Source: Tannerella sp. (GTDB taxonomy: Bacteria > Bacteroidota > Bacteroidia > Bacteroidales > Tannerellaceae). From it: a stretch of DNA of 6,361 bases. The stretch lies in contig JAIRYY010000293.1 in NCBI GenBank assembly GCA_031267485.1, positions 1 to 6,361 on the forward strand. Direction: 5' to 3'. Each line of letters opens with the position of its first letter. Within the stretch, counting starts at the first letter, position 1. Under the pieces are notes generated by a model that saw nothing but the letters and a program-made list of their open reading frames with translations, was not told where the DNA came from and searched no databases. The position numbers and the translations under genes were made by a program. Of the stretch, positions 1 through 6,361 are shown one piece after another.

Positions 1-9
1 GGGGATACA

Positions 10-103
10 CAATAGAACGGATGAAACCTCTATGAGGTTTTGATGCGGAGAGGCAACATTGTTTTCTATTGATATGCAAGTCCTGACGGACTATGCTTAT
101 ATC
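10..103. repeat. Structured intergenic element with nested inverted repeats
   Basis: Three paired elements are visible. CAATAGAA (10-17) pairs with TTCTATTG (64-71) and encloses a perfect 7-base stem AAACCTC/GAGGTTT with a 3-base loop (24-40). Next to it is a longer imperfect hairpin: GATAT-GCA-AGTCC (71-83), loop TGAC, then GGACT-A-TGC-TT-ATATC (88-103), 13 pairs with two bulges. The layout of short palindromes joined by an AT-rich 'TTTCTATTGATATG' linker recalls dispersed intergenic repeats that I remember from Bacteroidota genomes. It could also end transcription or stabilise the 3' end of the operon mRNA, but neither strand has a U-tract typical of an intrinsic terminator. Confidence 0.5.
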
Positions 104-110
104 GAACTCA

Positions 111-142
111 GGTTAAAATATGATTTTTCCGGCAGGATGGCT
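111..142 (-). repeat. Short repeat, copy 2 (just after the peroxidase-like gene)
   Basis: A near-copy of 6068-6101 begins at the stop codon of the peroxidase-like gene and runs downstream. In the frame matching the parent copy it would read A-I-L-P-E before the extra A breaks the frame, so it is not translated. It looks like a remnant of a second hydrolase tail or a recombination scar at the operon end. The origin is inference; the match itself is directly visible. Confidence 0.5.
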
Positions 143-1964
143 ATAACGTATTGATATATAAAATCAGAGCATCCAATTCTTCTTTGCTTAATTTTTTTGT
201 AACCCCGTGTTTGTCGTCTGAATTATAAATCGTAAATACTTCCTGCAGCGTTGCAGCCCGACCATCATACAGATAGGGAGCCGTGCGCCAGATTTCAGAC
301 AGGGAGGGTGTGTCGAACGGCCGTCCGGCGTCATTGCCATCTCCACTACCTGCGTCATATTTCTTCATATCAGTCAGATACTTACCATTGTGACACCGTA
401 TACATCCGGTCTGTTCGAACAGTTTTTTCCCAAGTTGTTTCGCATCCTTTTTTCTGTATTCTTCCAGGAAAGGGCTCTCTGCCGGCGTGAGATTTTTCAG
501 ATAGTCGTCTATATCGAGCGAAAGGGATTCCGGCTGCACAGTCTGCAGCGTATGCAGGATACCGTTTCGTACCGCCAGTTCGGCTGTTTCGCGTATTCCG
601 GTTATCATGCAGGGTGGAGTAACATGCGAATAAAGTAGGCTTTTCGTATTTTTCGGGTTGCCCCGACCGTCGTTTTGCTGGTCCCAGTTCAAGCCATCCG
701 CTCTTCCGTCGGGATGACATGAGGCGCAACTTTGCCATTGCTGATAACAGATTGAAGCATCGCAAAAGGCGAGTTCTCCCCGCCGTATGCCGTCGGGGGC
801 TGCTTCTTCGCCGAGCGTCCATACCGTATGATTACCGCATTCCGGAGAAATCACTTCGAGAAATGCCGAAAAACGGCTGCCGACATAAATTTTGCCTCCC
901 GCACAAGCAAGTTCACGCGGTGAACGTCCCTTTAAAGCAATGCGTTTCCTGTATGGCGAAACAAACGAAAGAGAACAGCTCAAATCTTCCCTGTCGCGGA
1001 CGTAAGCCTCTTTTTTCTTTCCCGCAAAAAGCGCTGCGAGACCTTGATGCAGACCGTCCAAATCTATCGACATCAATTCATGCGAACCGGAAACAGCAAT
1101 GTGTAACTTTCCCTTGTCATCAATACAGATACCGTAGGGATTGGCCGCTCCACGGTCCACATCGTCCAACAAAACGGTAGCATAAAGCGAATTGTCTTTC
1201 AAGTTGACAATACTCAATGCATTCGTATTTACCCATCCGCGTTCCAATTGCGTAACAGGTACGATGAAACGCGATAACAGGTGAACGGCATAGAGATAAT
1301 ATCCGTCGGGCGAACAGGTGATACCCGTCAGCGACTGTGCGCCGTTGGCAAGTGTCAGATTCGTTTTGACCGTATTGGATTCGACGTCTATCAGCGTAAT
1401 TTGCGACGCTACAACAGTAGCCGTGCTCGCCTGCTTCGGAAGGAAATTGGCTACCGCCACCGTTTTCCCGTCGGGAGCAATACAGAGGTAACGCGGTTCG
1501 CGTACTGCCGGAATCGACTTTATTACTTTGTTCTTTACCGGATCAATAACGGAAACCGTATTGGAAAACCGGTTGGCGACATACAGGAATTTCCCGTCAG
1601 CCGATAGCGCCATCCCTTCCGGGGTGTGTCCGGTTGCTATCGTCGATTTTACTTTTTTACCGGGCAAACCGATAATATCTACCGTTCCTCCAGCTTCGCC
1701 CGTACTTGCATAAAGCGTGGATGCATCAGGCGAGAGGAGAATACTGTTCGGATTTTGTTTCAGTTTTATCTGTCCGATTGTCTGTCCGCTTGCCATGTCT
1801 GTAACAGCAATGGCTTTGGCTGTGGTTAAAGCCGTATATACAAGATTTTGTTTTTCGTCGACGGCCACTGCTCCGGGAGAGAGATATTCGGTCTCCCTTT
1901 CCAGTACAAAACAAAGGTTAAAAACCGCCGGTAATAACAGCAATAAGTAAACTAAATATTTCAT
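141..1964 (-). CDS. YVTN beta-propeller / diheme cytochrome c peroxidase (MauG-like) fusion protein
   Basis: 607 residues from the ATG at 1964. A GTG 45 bases upstream is in frame but would overlap the preceding gene and add a charged, non-signal-like N-terminus, so the ATG is preferred. Residues 2-22 are a very hydrophobic signal peptide or anchor (KYLVYLLLLLPAVFNLC). Residues ~30-360 form a YVTN-type propeller; the clearest blades are 71-100 (NPNSILLSPDASTLYAST) and 112-151 (GMALSADGKFLYVANRFSN, TVSVID). The C-terminal ~200 residues are a diheme peroxidase-like domain: CASCH (Cys413, Cys416, His417) followed by PDGRADGLNWD and GNPKNTKSLL, then CIRCH (Cys521, Cys524, His525) and the family block TPSLSEIWRTAPYLYDGRA near 554-572. 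Bacterial diheme peroxidases reduce peroxide or, in MauG, oxidise a partner protein; which applies here is unknown. Many relatives have His where this protein has Tyr566 (YLYDG). The gene starts 26 bases after the HzsA-like stop with no terminator between, so the two are co-expressed and may be redox partners. Confidence 0.85.
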   Translation of the reverse strand: MKYLVYLLLLLPAVFNLCFVLERETEYLSPGAVAVDEKQNLVYTALTTAKAIAVTDMASGQTIGQIKLKQNPNSILLSPDASTLYASTGEAGGTVDIIGLPGKKVKSTIATGHTPEGMALSADGKFLYVANRFSNTVSVIDPVKNKVIKSIPAVREPRYLCIAPDGKTVAVANFLPKQASTATVVASQITLIDVESNTVKTNLTLANGAQSLTGITCSPDGYYLYAVHLLSRFIVPVTQLERGWVNTNALSIVNLKDNSLYATVLLDDVDRGAANPYGICIDDKGKLHIAVSGSHELMSIDLDGLHQGLAALFAGKKKEAYVRDREDLSCSLSFVSPYRKRIALKGRSPRELACAGGKIYVGSRFSAFLEVISPECGNHTVWTLGEEAAPDGIRRGELAFCDASICYQQWQSCASCHPDGRADGLNWDQQNDGRGNPKNTKSLLYSHVTPPCMITGIRETAELAVRNGILHTLQTVQPESLSLDIDDYLKNLTPAESPFLEEYRKKDAKQLGKKLFEQTGCIRCHNGKYLTDMKKYDAGSGDGNDAGRPFDTPSLSEIWRTAPYLYDGRAATLQEVFTIYNSDDKHGVTKKLSKEELDALILYINTL

Positions 1965-1990
1965 TACGTTTTTCAATCTGTCAGGTTTTC

Positions 1991-4900
1991 TTAATTCTCT
2001 CCCACGCACAGGGGAAGCCGGTTATAACTGTCCGGAGACGGCGGGGTGTCGTATGCCTCATCCGTTTCAAAGGCGTCGAATGGACCGGGACGCGGCACAA
2101 TCGGTGCGGTCTGTATTCTCGGACGTTGAGACAGCCAGCCTTTTCCCTGGAAAATGGGGTCTTCCATTTTTCGCAACTCTTCAAAACCGTTATACGGCCC
2201 CATCGCATCGACCCAGTGGATGACACGCAGCAGCGTTTCGCCGTCGACTTTTACGCCATGATGTTTACCGCTCGACATCACCTCAACCAGACGGCTCCTG
2301 TATGATAGTTTCGTCATCGGAGGCGTTGTACGGTAAGCTGCGGTATCGGTCGTTTCGAACGATTCGACCATGATTACATCCGCCCAGCCGTAGCCGCCGC
2401 AGGTATCCTTCCGGTTTTTGTAGGCGGTTCCCCAGGTCGGGCTGCCCAGCAGGGTCATGTACGGTTCCTTGAATCCAAGGAAGCCCGGACGCAGATTGGC
2501 ATTGAACTTTTCATATCCTTCCTGTCCGGGATTCCGGTGACATCTCAGGCAATAATTATCAAGCGCGGACTGTACGTAGCGTTCGTAACCGACTGAAATA
2601 TCCTTCCACGGAACAGGCTTGACTGCCGATGGTGGGCGTCGCAGGGCTTTCCCCATTTGCGAGACATTTACCGTACGGGTGTGCGATTCGTGACATCCCA
2701 GACAGCCGCGCTGTTCTCCCGGCTGTACTCCGGTGAACGATTTCATGGTTTGCAGGGCGCGCTGATTTTCGTCCAGCAACTGGAAATGCAGGGCAATACC
2801 GCTTGGAGCGACGAAATTCACGCTGCCATCATCTTCAATCGGCGCCGTACCTATGATTTTCTTCACACCCTCCGACTGTACGGCTGAAATTTCGGGTCCC
2901 GTTTCCACGTAATTACGCTTAAACCAGTAAGTGTATGTCTTATGGTCAATCGACCAGATGCGGAGGTATTTAGCCTTGCCTTTCAGTTCTTCCGGAACGC
3001 CTTCGTAAACGTTGTTACTGTAGATTGTTCCCGGTTTCGGATTGTCCCGTTCTTCCCAAGAGGGCCATTCGACCATGTCGGGCTGTACCGGAGGTACGGC
3101 GCGTTTGCGTATGGGAACTGCATCCCAGATGTTATGCCTGCCCTCGTTGATAATCTCCCTGTTGCCGTCGGTATCCATCAGCATAAGCACGAATTTGCCG
3201 CTGTTCCCGCGTTTTGCGGATACCAGAAAATCTTTTTCGCTCAGGGGATAGGGCGAATAGTAGGCGACATAGTTGCCCGCAGGATGATAATCAGGGCTTT
3301 CGACAGGATTGACGGGAGCTTTGCCACATTCGGGCCATTCGACTTCCTGCGTAACCTTGGTCAAACCGTCGGGGAAATTGAATCCCTGCGATGGAGTGAT
3401 GATGCCGACACTTCCGGCAAACCAGTTGTGATGAGCGCTTCCGGTAAACATTACGCGCTCGCTTCCCGGTATCTGCCGCGCATCTTTGAGCAGGTCGGGC
3501 CATACGGACTGATTTCCCCAGAATGTCTGAACCATCGTGCCGTTCTGGCGCATTGTCCACAAACTTTGAGCGCGCCAGACCGGTTTGTCCGTATATTCCC
3601 AGCGCGTGTATATTATGCGTCCGTCGTTCAGCACGGATGGCGTATATTCCGGTTCGCCGCTGCGCGAAATGATGTACAGGTTTTTGTCGCCCGGTTTTGT
3701 GCCGAGTGGCATCCGCGCCATGACAAAGGCATTGGTGGGCGGCATGCAACGCACGTAGATGTGCCCGCGTGTCGTCAGGAACATGATGTTCTGGCCATCG
3801 GGCATGTAGACCGGGTCGAGGTCGTCGAAAATACCGCCTGTAAGCTGGCGAAGATTGGTCCCGTCAATGCCGATTTCGTAGATATGAAATGTTTTTTCGT
3901 TGTGCGGCTTATATGAAAACAGTATCCGTTTGCCGTCATACGAGAGGTCGGGACGCCAGAATGTGCCGTGCAAGGGTTCCTGCGGCATGAGTCCGGTCAT
4001 TTTTCCGCCCGGACTTAACCCTTTCTGCACAATAAGCCGTCCGCCGGGAACCGCCTGATAGCCGAGCCTGTGACGTGTTTCGTGATTCCACTCGCTTCCC
4101 GAAGGATTTGGATTGTCGATGTATAAAACAGATTCGAAGTCGATTACAGGATTTTTGAACATCAGGTCACGCTTCAGTGTCCGTACGGCAAAATACAGTT
4201 CCCTGTCTTCACTTTCGGGGTTCTTCGCTTTCGCCTTTGCTTCAAGTTCGTCGAATTTCGCATTGAAACCGCTGATTATATCCCTGCCGAGATTCAGTCG
4301 CGATGCGAGCTTCCGCGCCCATCCTATTTCATCCAAAGTCCGTTGAACGGACGGTTTTCCGTCGCACTGAAAAAGCCATTCGTCCCGGATTACTCCCAGC
4401 GCCTCGCCGGCGGTGCGGTCGACGGTCGCCGGGGTGTACGGTTTTTCGTAGGAAGCGACCCGTTCATTAATGAACGGGCGTTGCTCGACAAGGTTTTCCA
4501 TTTCGTAAAGTACGGCGCCAAGCTGATTTTCATCAATATTGGCAATCCATACGGTATCATTTTCCAGACTGAACTGCGAACGAATCCATTTTACCCGTTC
4601 CCACCCGGAACGTTCGGATTTGGGCAGAACGCTCCACTGCAAATCCGTAAGCGGCAGATATTCAAATGCGGGAGTGGCAAGTTCTTCAGCCCGGCGGCGA
4701 CGTTCCTTTCCGTTCAACAAAAGGTTGTCTATGGGATTTTTCTGCCATTTCATGATATAGGCGTTCGTCTCTTCCGGAAAATCGTTGCGTACCAGACGCT
4801 GCAGTTCCACGGCGACAAGTTCGTCCACGCCTGCCGGTTGCTGTAAAAGTTTTTTATCCATTGCTCCGAGCGTTTCGAGAAATGAATACCTTTTGCCGTA

Positions 4901-5803
4901 CAGTTTTTTTGCCGTTTCCCGCGCCTTTTTCACTCCGGCGGACACCGGCTGCCTGCCGTCGGAATAAAGTTTGGCGATGCTTTGTCCATCAAGCGCCCGG
5001 GAATAAAAACGGACGTCGTCGATTTTGCCTTTAAACAGACTGTCCCGTCCGTTGGAAGAACCGATATATACCGGAACGCCGCGAACGGTAGCGTCTTCGA
5101 GCGTTTTATAGTTTGAGTTTGCAATATCACCTCTCCATATTCTGATGGGAGCAAAATCGTGAACCGTGCTGAGCGGCGCATGGCGTTCGAACGAGCCGGT
5201 TTCCTTTCCGTCAAGGTAAACGCGCATCATGACGCCGTCGAACGTACCTGCGACCAAATGCCAGTTCCCGTCGCAAAGTTCCCGGGGAGAAACAAGGGCG
5301 TCACATTCCGCATAGTTGCCGCCGCAATTAATACCCAGCGCAAGGAATTTACCGTTGTCGCGAATTGCCAGCAATAAACGGTTGTCTCCATACATGCCAA
5401 CGTCTTCCTTACAGATAATGGCCGCATGTTTGCCGGGCATTTCCGGCGCAATCCATGCCGAAAAGGTCAATTCGCTCAACCCGGCAGGCAAAACGTCATG
5501 CGGAATTTCAATGCTCATGTCTTTGGCATCCTTTGATGAAAATTCAACGGCATTACCCGTAATTCCGGGAACAATTCCAACTTTTCGTCCGATACGCGCA
5601 TGAAAATTATCGGAAACACTGTTACGTCCCGGATTGGGAACGTCGAAAGACCAGCGGGCAATAAGTTTTTCCGTATCTGCAACGGTATTGTCACCGTCAG
5701 TACCAAACCCGGACGTGTCATATCCCATTCCGGTCAAAAAACAACATCCAGCCGCCACAATAAACAACGCTGACATTTTAATGTAATACAATTCCTTTTT
5801 CAT
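1991..5803 (-). CDS. HzsA-related multidomain diheme c-type cytochrome (LamG + beta-propeller + two CxxCH)
   Basis: 1270 residues from the ATG at 5803; the frame stays open upstream only to a TTG inside the promoter. Residues 1-25 form a signal peptide with a weak lipobox (AAGC, Cys20), so it is exported and perhaps lipid-anchored. Residues ~47-284 are a LamG/concanavalin-like jellyroll (LIARWSFD, then W-x-x-VAGTFDG and YLDGKE, closing with KIDDVRFYSRAL). Residues ~285-555 are mainly helical and match no family I recognise. Residues ~575-910 form a TolB/PD40-like propeller (RPDLSYDGKRILFS, DPVYMPDGQNIMF, SPDYHPAGNYVAYYS, FTGSAHHNWFAGSVGI). The last part carries two heme c motifs: CLGCH (Cys1034, Cys1037, His1038) and CLRCH (Cys1085, Cys1088, His1089), then a late HH pair (1181-1182). 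Propeller, middle heme domain and C-terminal heme domain in this order resemble the hydrazine synthase alpha subunit, which is shorter (about 800 residues) because it lacks the LamG and helical parts. HzsA-like proteins also occur in non-anammox bacteria; the substrate here is unknown and no HzsB/C partner is visible. It is first gene of a two-gene operon, 26 bases before the next start. Confidence 0.85.
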   Translation of the reverse strand: MKKELYYIKMSALFIVAAGCCFLTGMGYDTSGFGTDGDNTVADTEKLIARWSFDVPNPGRNSVSDNFHARIGRKVGIVPGITGNAVEFSSKDAKDMSIEIPHDVLPAGLSELTFSAWIAPEMPGKHAAIICKEDVGMYGDNRLLLAIRDNGKFLALGINCGGNYAECDALVSPRELCDGNWHLVAGTFDGVMMRVYLDGKETGSFERHAPLSTVHDFAPIRIWRGDIANSNYKTLEDATVRGVPVYIGSSNGRDSLFKGKIDDVRFYSRALDGQSIAKLYSDGRQPVSAGVKKARETAKKLYGKRYSFLETLGAMDKKLLQQPAGVDELVAVELQRLVRNDFPEETNAYIMKWQKNPIDNLLLNGKERRRRAEELATPAFEYLPLTDLQWSVLPKSERSGWERVKWIRSQFSLENDTVWIANIDENQLGAVLYEMENLVEQRPFINERVASYEKPYTPATVDRTAGEALGVIRDEWLFQCDGKPSVQRTLDEIGWARKLASRLNLGRDIISGFNAKFDELEAKAKAKNPESEDRELYFAVRTLKRDLMFKNPVIDFESVLYIDNPNPSGSEWNHETRHRLGYQAVPGGRLIVQKGLSPGGKMTGLMPQEPLHGTFWRPDLSYDGKRILFSYKPHNEKTFHIYEIGIDGTNLRQLTGGIFDDLDPVYMPDGQNIMFLTTRGHIYVRCMPPTNAFVMARMPLGTKPGDKNLYIISRSGEPEYTPSVLNDGRIIYTRWEYTDKPVWRAQSLWTMRQNGTMVQTFWGNQSVWPDLLKDARQIPGSERVMFTGSAHHNWFAGSVGIITPSQGFNFPDGLTKVTQEVEWPECGKAPVNPVESPDYHPAGNYVAYYSPYPLSEKDFLVSAKRGNSGKFVLMLMDTDGNREIINEGRHNIWDAVPIRKRAVPPVQPDMVEWPSWEERDNPKPGTIYSNNVYEGVPEELKGKAKYLRIWSIDHKTYTYWFKRNYVETGPEISAVQSEGVKKIIGTAPIEDDGSVNFVAPSGIALHFQLLDENQRALQTMKSFTGVQPGEQRGCLGCHESHTRTVNVSQMGKALRRPPSAVKPVPWKDISVGYERYVQSALDNYCLRCHRNPGQEGYEKFNANLRPGFLGFKEPYMTLLGSPTWGTAYKNRKDTCGGYGWADVIMVESFETTDTAAYRTTPPMTKLSYRSRLVEVMSSGKHHGVKVDGETLLRVIHWVDAMGPYNGFEELRKMEDPIFQGKGWLSQRPRIQTAPIVPRPGPFDAFETDEAYDTPPSPDSYNRLPLCVGEN
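4459..4478. repeat. Perfect 20-base palindrome inside the HzsA-like gene
   Basis: CCCGTTCATTAATGAACGGG reads identically on both strands, with ten perfect arm pairs and no loop. It lies in the codons for RPFINER (residues ~442-448) in the unassigned helical region. A perfect 10+10 palindrome is expected by chance well under once in a window of this size. Whether it binds a protein or is a codon coincidence cannot be told. Confidence 0.6.
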
Positions 5804-5866
5804 AGTATAAATTCTATTCGTTTTTCTCCGTATATCCAAATTGTCCGTTTCTCCTATAAAACGATG

Positions 5867-5874
5867 CAAAGATA
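5867..5874 (-). promoter_or_regulatory. Bacteroides-type -7 promoter box (TATCTTTG) of the cytochrome operon
   Basis: The minus-strand octamer TATCTTTG matches the Bacteroidota primary sigma -7 consensus TAnnTTTG at every fixed position. No clean -33 TTTG is seen at the usual ~19-20 base spacing, which fits a promoter that needs an activator. Transcription would begin near 5862 and give a leader of roughly 57-60 bases. The box overlaps the in-frame TTG at 5869, so that TTG cannot be the start codon and translation is placed at the ATG at 5803. Confidence 0.6.
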
Positions 5875-5902
5875 AACAGTCTATTTCAATCTATTATAAT
5901 AC

Positions 5903-5934
5903 AATATCGGCATTTTATGTCATAATATCGACAT
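5903..5934 (-). promoter_or_regulatory. Paired 11-base direct repeats, candidate activator site
   Basis: On the minus strand ATGTCGATATT (5934-5924) is followed by ATGCCGATATT (5913-5903), matching at 10 of 11 positions with a start-to-start distance of 21 bases, two turns of B-DNA. If transcription starts near 5862, as the -7 box implies, the copies sit at about -72 to -62 and -51 to -41, where activators commonly bind. The upstream copy also lies within a small inverted repeat (ATGTC/GACAT). That this is a regulator site is inference; no regulator gene is in the window. Confidence 0.4.
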
Positions 5935-6022
5935 AATTCAATTGCACCGGTGAGCGGTATGTGAATGTACTTTCTCCCCTCATGAAAGAAGCCCCACGCC
6001 GGATGTTTTGAAGCGTTTCCTT

Positions 6023-6361
6023 TCATCTCACATTTATAGCCGGAATAATGACTTGATTCTGTTTCCCGGTTAATAAAATATGATTTTCCGGCAGGACGGC
6101 TTTTTGTCCGTTCAATGTACATGTTTTGCCGGATATGCCGGGGAGGGACAGCGTGCAGTTCCAGCCATCTTCTTCCGAGGCAATGTCGTAAACCGTTTCG
6201 TATTCCTTCGTTGTTATTTGAAGGGAAAACGTATTATCTCCGATGCGCAGGTTTGAAAGGGATATGTCTTTCCATCCGGAAGGCAGATGCGGTTCGAAAA
6301 CAACCTGTTTGCGGTAAGCGTCCGGCGAAACGCCAAAGATATGGGTGATAATCGGCGTGGC
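6023..6361 (-). CDS. C-terminal fragment of a glycoside hydrolase ((alpha/alpha)6-barrel type), 5' end outside window
   Basis: An open frame runs from the window edge to a TGA at 6025-6023 and gives the last 112 residues of a larger protein; the start lies beyond 6361. The first residues (HIFGVSPDAYRKQVVFEPHL, then PSGW and LRIGDNTFSL) resemble the junction between the last helices of an (alpha/alpha)6 barrel and the C-terminal beta-sandwich in glycosidases of the alpha-L-rhamnosidase (GH78), amylo-alpha-1,6-glucosidase or MGH1-like groups. There, a 'GI/GV-x-PDA-x-(R/K)' turn precedes 'F-x-P-x-LP-x-W' and a 'G-(D/N)-N' strand. The remaining ~70 residues look like beta strands ending in VIIPAINVR. 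The catalytic residues are not in the window, so the exact family and substrate cannot be named. The gene points the same way as the two cytochrome genes but is separated from them by 219 bases with its own promoter signal, so a shared transcript is possible but not needed. Confidence 0.7.
   Translation of the reverse strand, partial: ATPIITHIFGVSPDAYRKQVVFEPHLPSGWKDISLSNLRIGDNTFSLQITTKEYETVYDIASEEDGWNCTLSLPGISGKTCTLNGQKAVLPENHILLTGKQNQVIIPAINVR
6068..6101 (-). repeat. Short repeat, copy 1 (inside the hydrolase C-terminus)
   Basis: This segment encodes A-V-L-P-E-N-H-I-L near the end of the glycoside hydrolase. It recurs at 111-142 with one base change, one extra T in a T run and a three-base gap. 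The shared plus-strand core is AAAATATGATTTT followed by CCGGCAGGA and GGCT. As it is coding sequence here, this is probably the parent copy. Confidence 0.55.

Noticed and set aside
71..103. Intrinsic terminator for the operon
   Set aside because: The stem is AT-interrupted and not followed by a T-run on the minus strand. It is kept only as part of the structured element.
1965..2009. GTG start for the peroxidase-like protein overlapping the previous stop
   Set aside because: It would put 15 charged residues before the signal sequence; the ATG at 1964 gives a standard exported N-terminus.
2942..3916. 324-codon open frame on the plus strand, opposite the HzsA-like gene
   Set aside because: It is fully antisense to the conserved propeller region, resembles no protein family and has no promoter or start signal. 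Its length follows from the codon bias of the real gene.
1991..5803. True hydrazine synthase / anammox locus
   Set aside because: Only the alpha-like subunit is present, with extra domains and a differing heme motif. There are no beta or gamma subunits, and the promoter type is Bacteroidota.
5804..5869. N-terminal extension of the HzsA-like protein from the TTG at 5869
   Set aside because: The TTG overlaps the -7 box and the added residues are charged and precede a normal signal peptide, so the ATG at 5803 is the better start.
5886..6122. 78-codon minus-strand open frame covering the end of the hydrolase and the intergenic region
   Set aside because: It is an out-of-frame shadow of the hydrolase C-terminus running into promoter DNA; the composition is not protein-like and it covers the phased repeats.
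1..6361. CRISPR array, tRNA, rRNA or intact insertion sequence
   Set aside because: No regularly spaced repeats, tRNA-like cloverleaf, rRNA-like sequence or transposase reading frame was seen on either strand.

Overview
The window reads as a short stretch of a Bacteroidota genome, most likely order Bacteroidales. The clues are a promoter -7 box of the Bacteroides type (TAnnTTTG), A-rich leaders without a well-placed Shine-Dalgarno, AT-rich intergenic DNA between genes of roughly balanced GC, and the style of the encoded exported proteins. Genus cannot be told from the sequence alone. All three real genes are on the minus strand, so the biological order runs from high to low coordinates.

Layout. 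(1) 6361-6023: the last 112 codons of a glycoside-hydrolase-like gene that enters from outside the window. (2) 6022-5804: a 219-base intergenic region holding a -7 box (TATCTTTG) and, just upstream of it, two 11-base direct repeats phased by 21 bases. (3) 5803-1991: a 1270-residue exported, probably diheme protein. It has a LamG-type jellyroll, an unassigned mostly helical region, a TolB/PD40-like beta-propeller, and a two-heme C-terminal part that resembles the alpha subunit of hydrazine synthase (an HzsA-related protein). (4) 1964-141: 26 bases further on and surely co-transcribed, a 607-residue exported YVTN beta-propeller protein fused to a diheme cytochrome-c-peroxidase/MauG-like domain. 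(5) 140-1: a structured intergenic element made of nested inverted repeats, with a short near-copy of the end of the upstream hydrolase gene.

How they may work together. The two complete genes form an operon for two secreted multiheme proteins, with four CxxCH sites in total. Both carry a beta-propeller fused to c-heme domains, which suggests a periplasmic or surface redox pair: one protein acts on or binds a substrate, the other passes electrons or handles peroxide. The LamG domain and the upstream glycoside hydrolase point weakly to a carbohydrate or glycoconjugate setting. There is no sign of HzsB/HzsC or any other anammox gene here, so hydrazine synthesis should not be assumed. The substrate of this HzsA-like/peroxidase-like pair is unknown, and it is the most interesting thing in the window.
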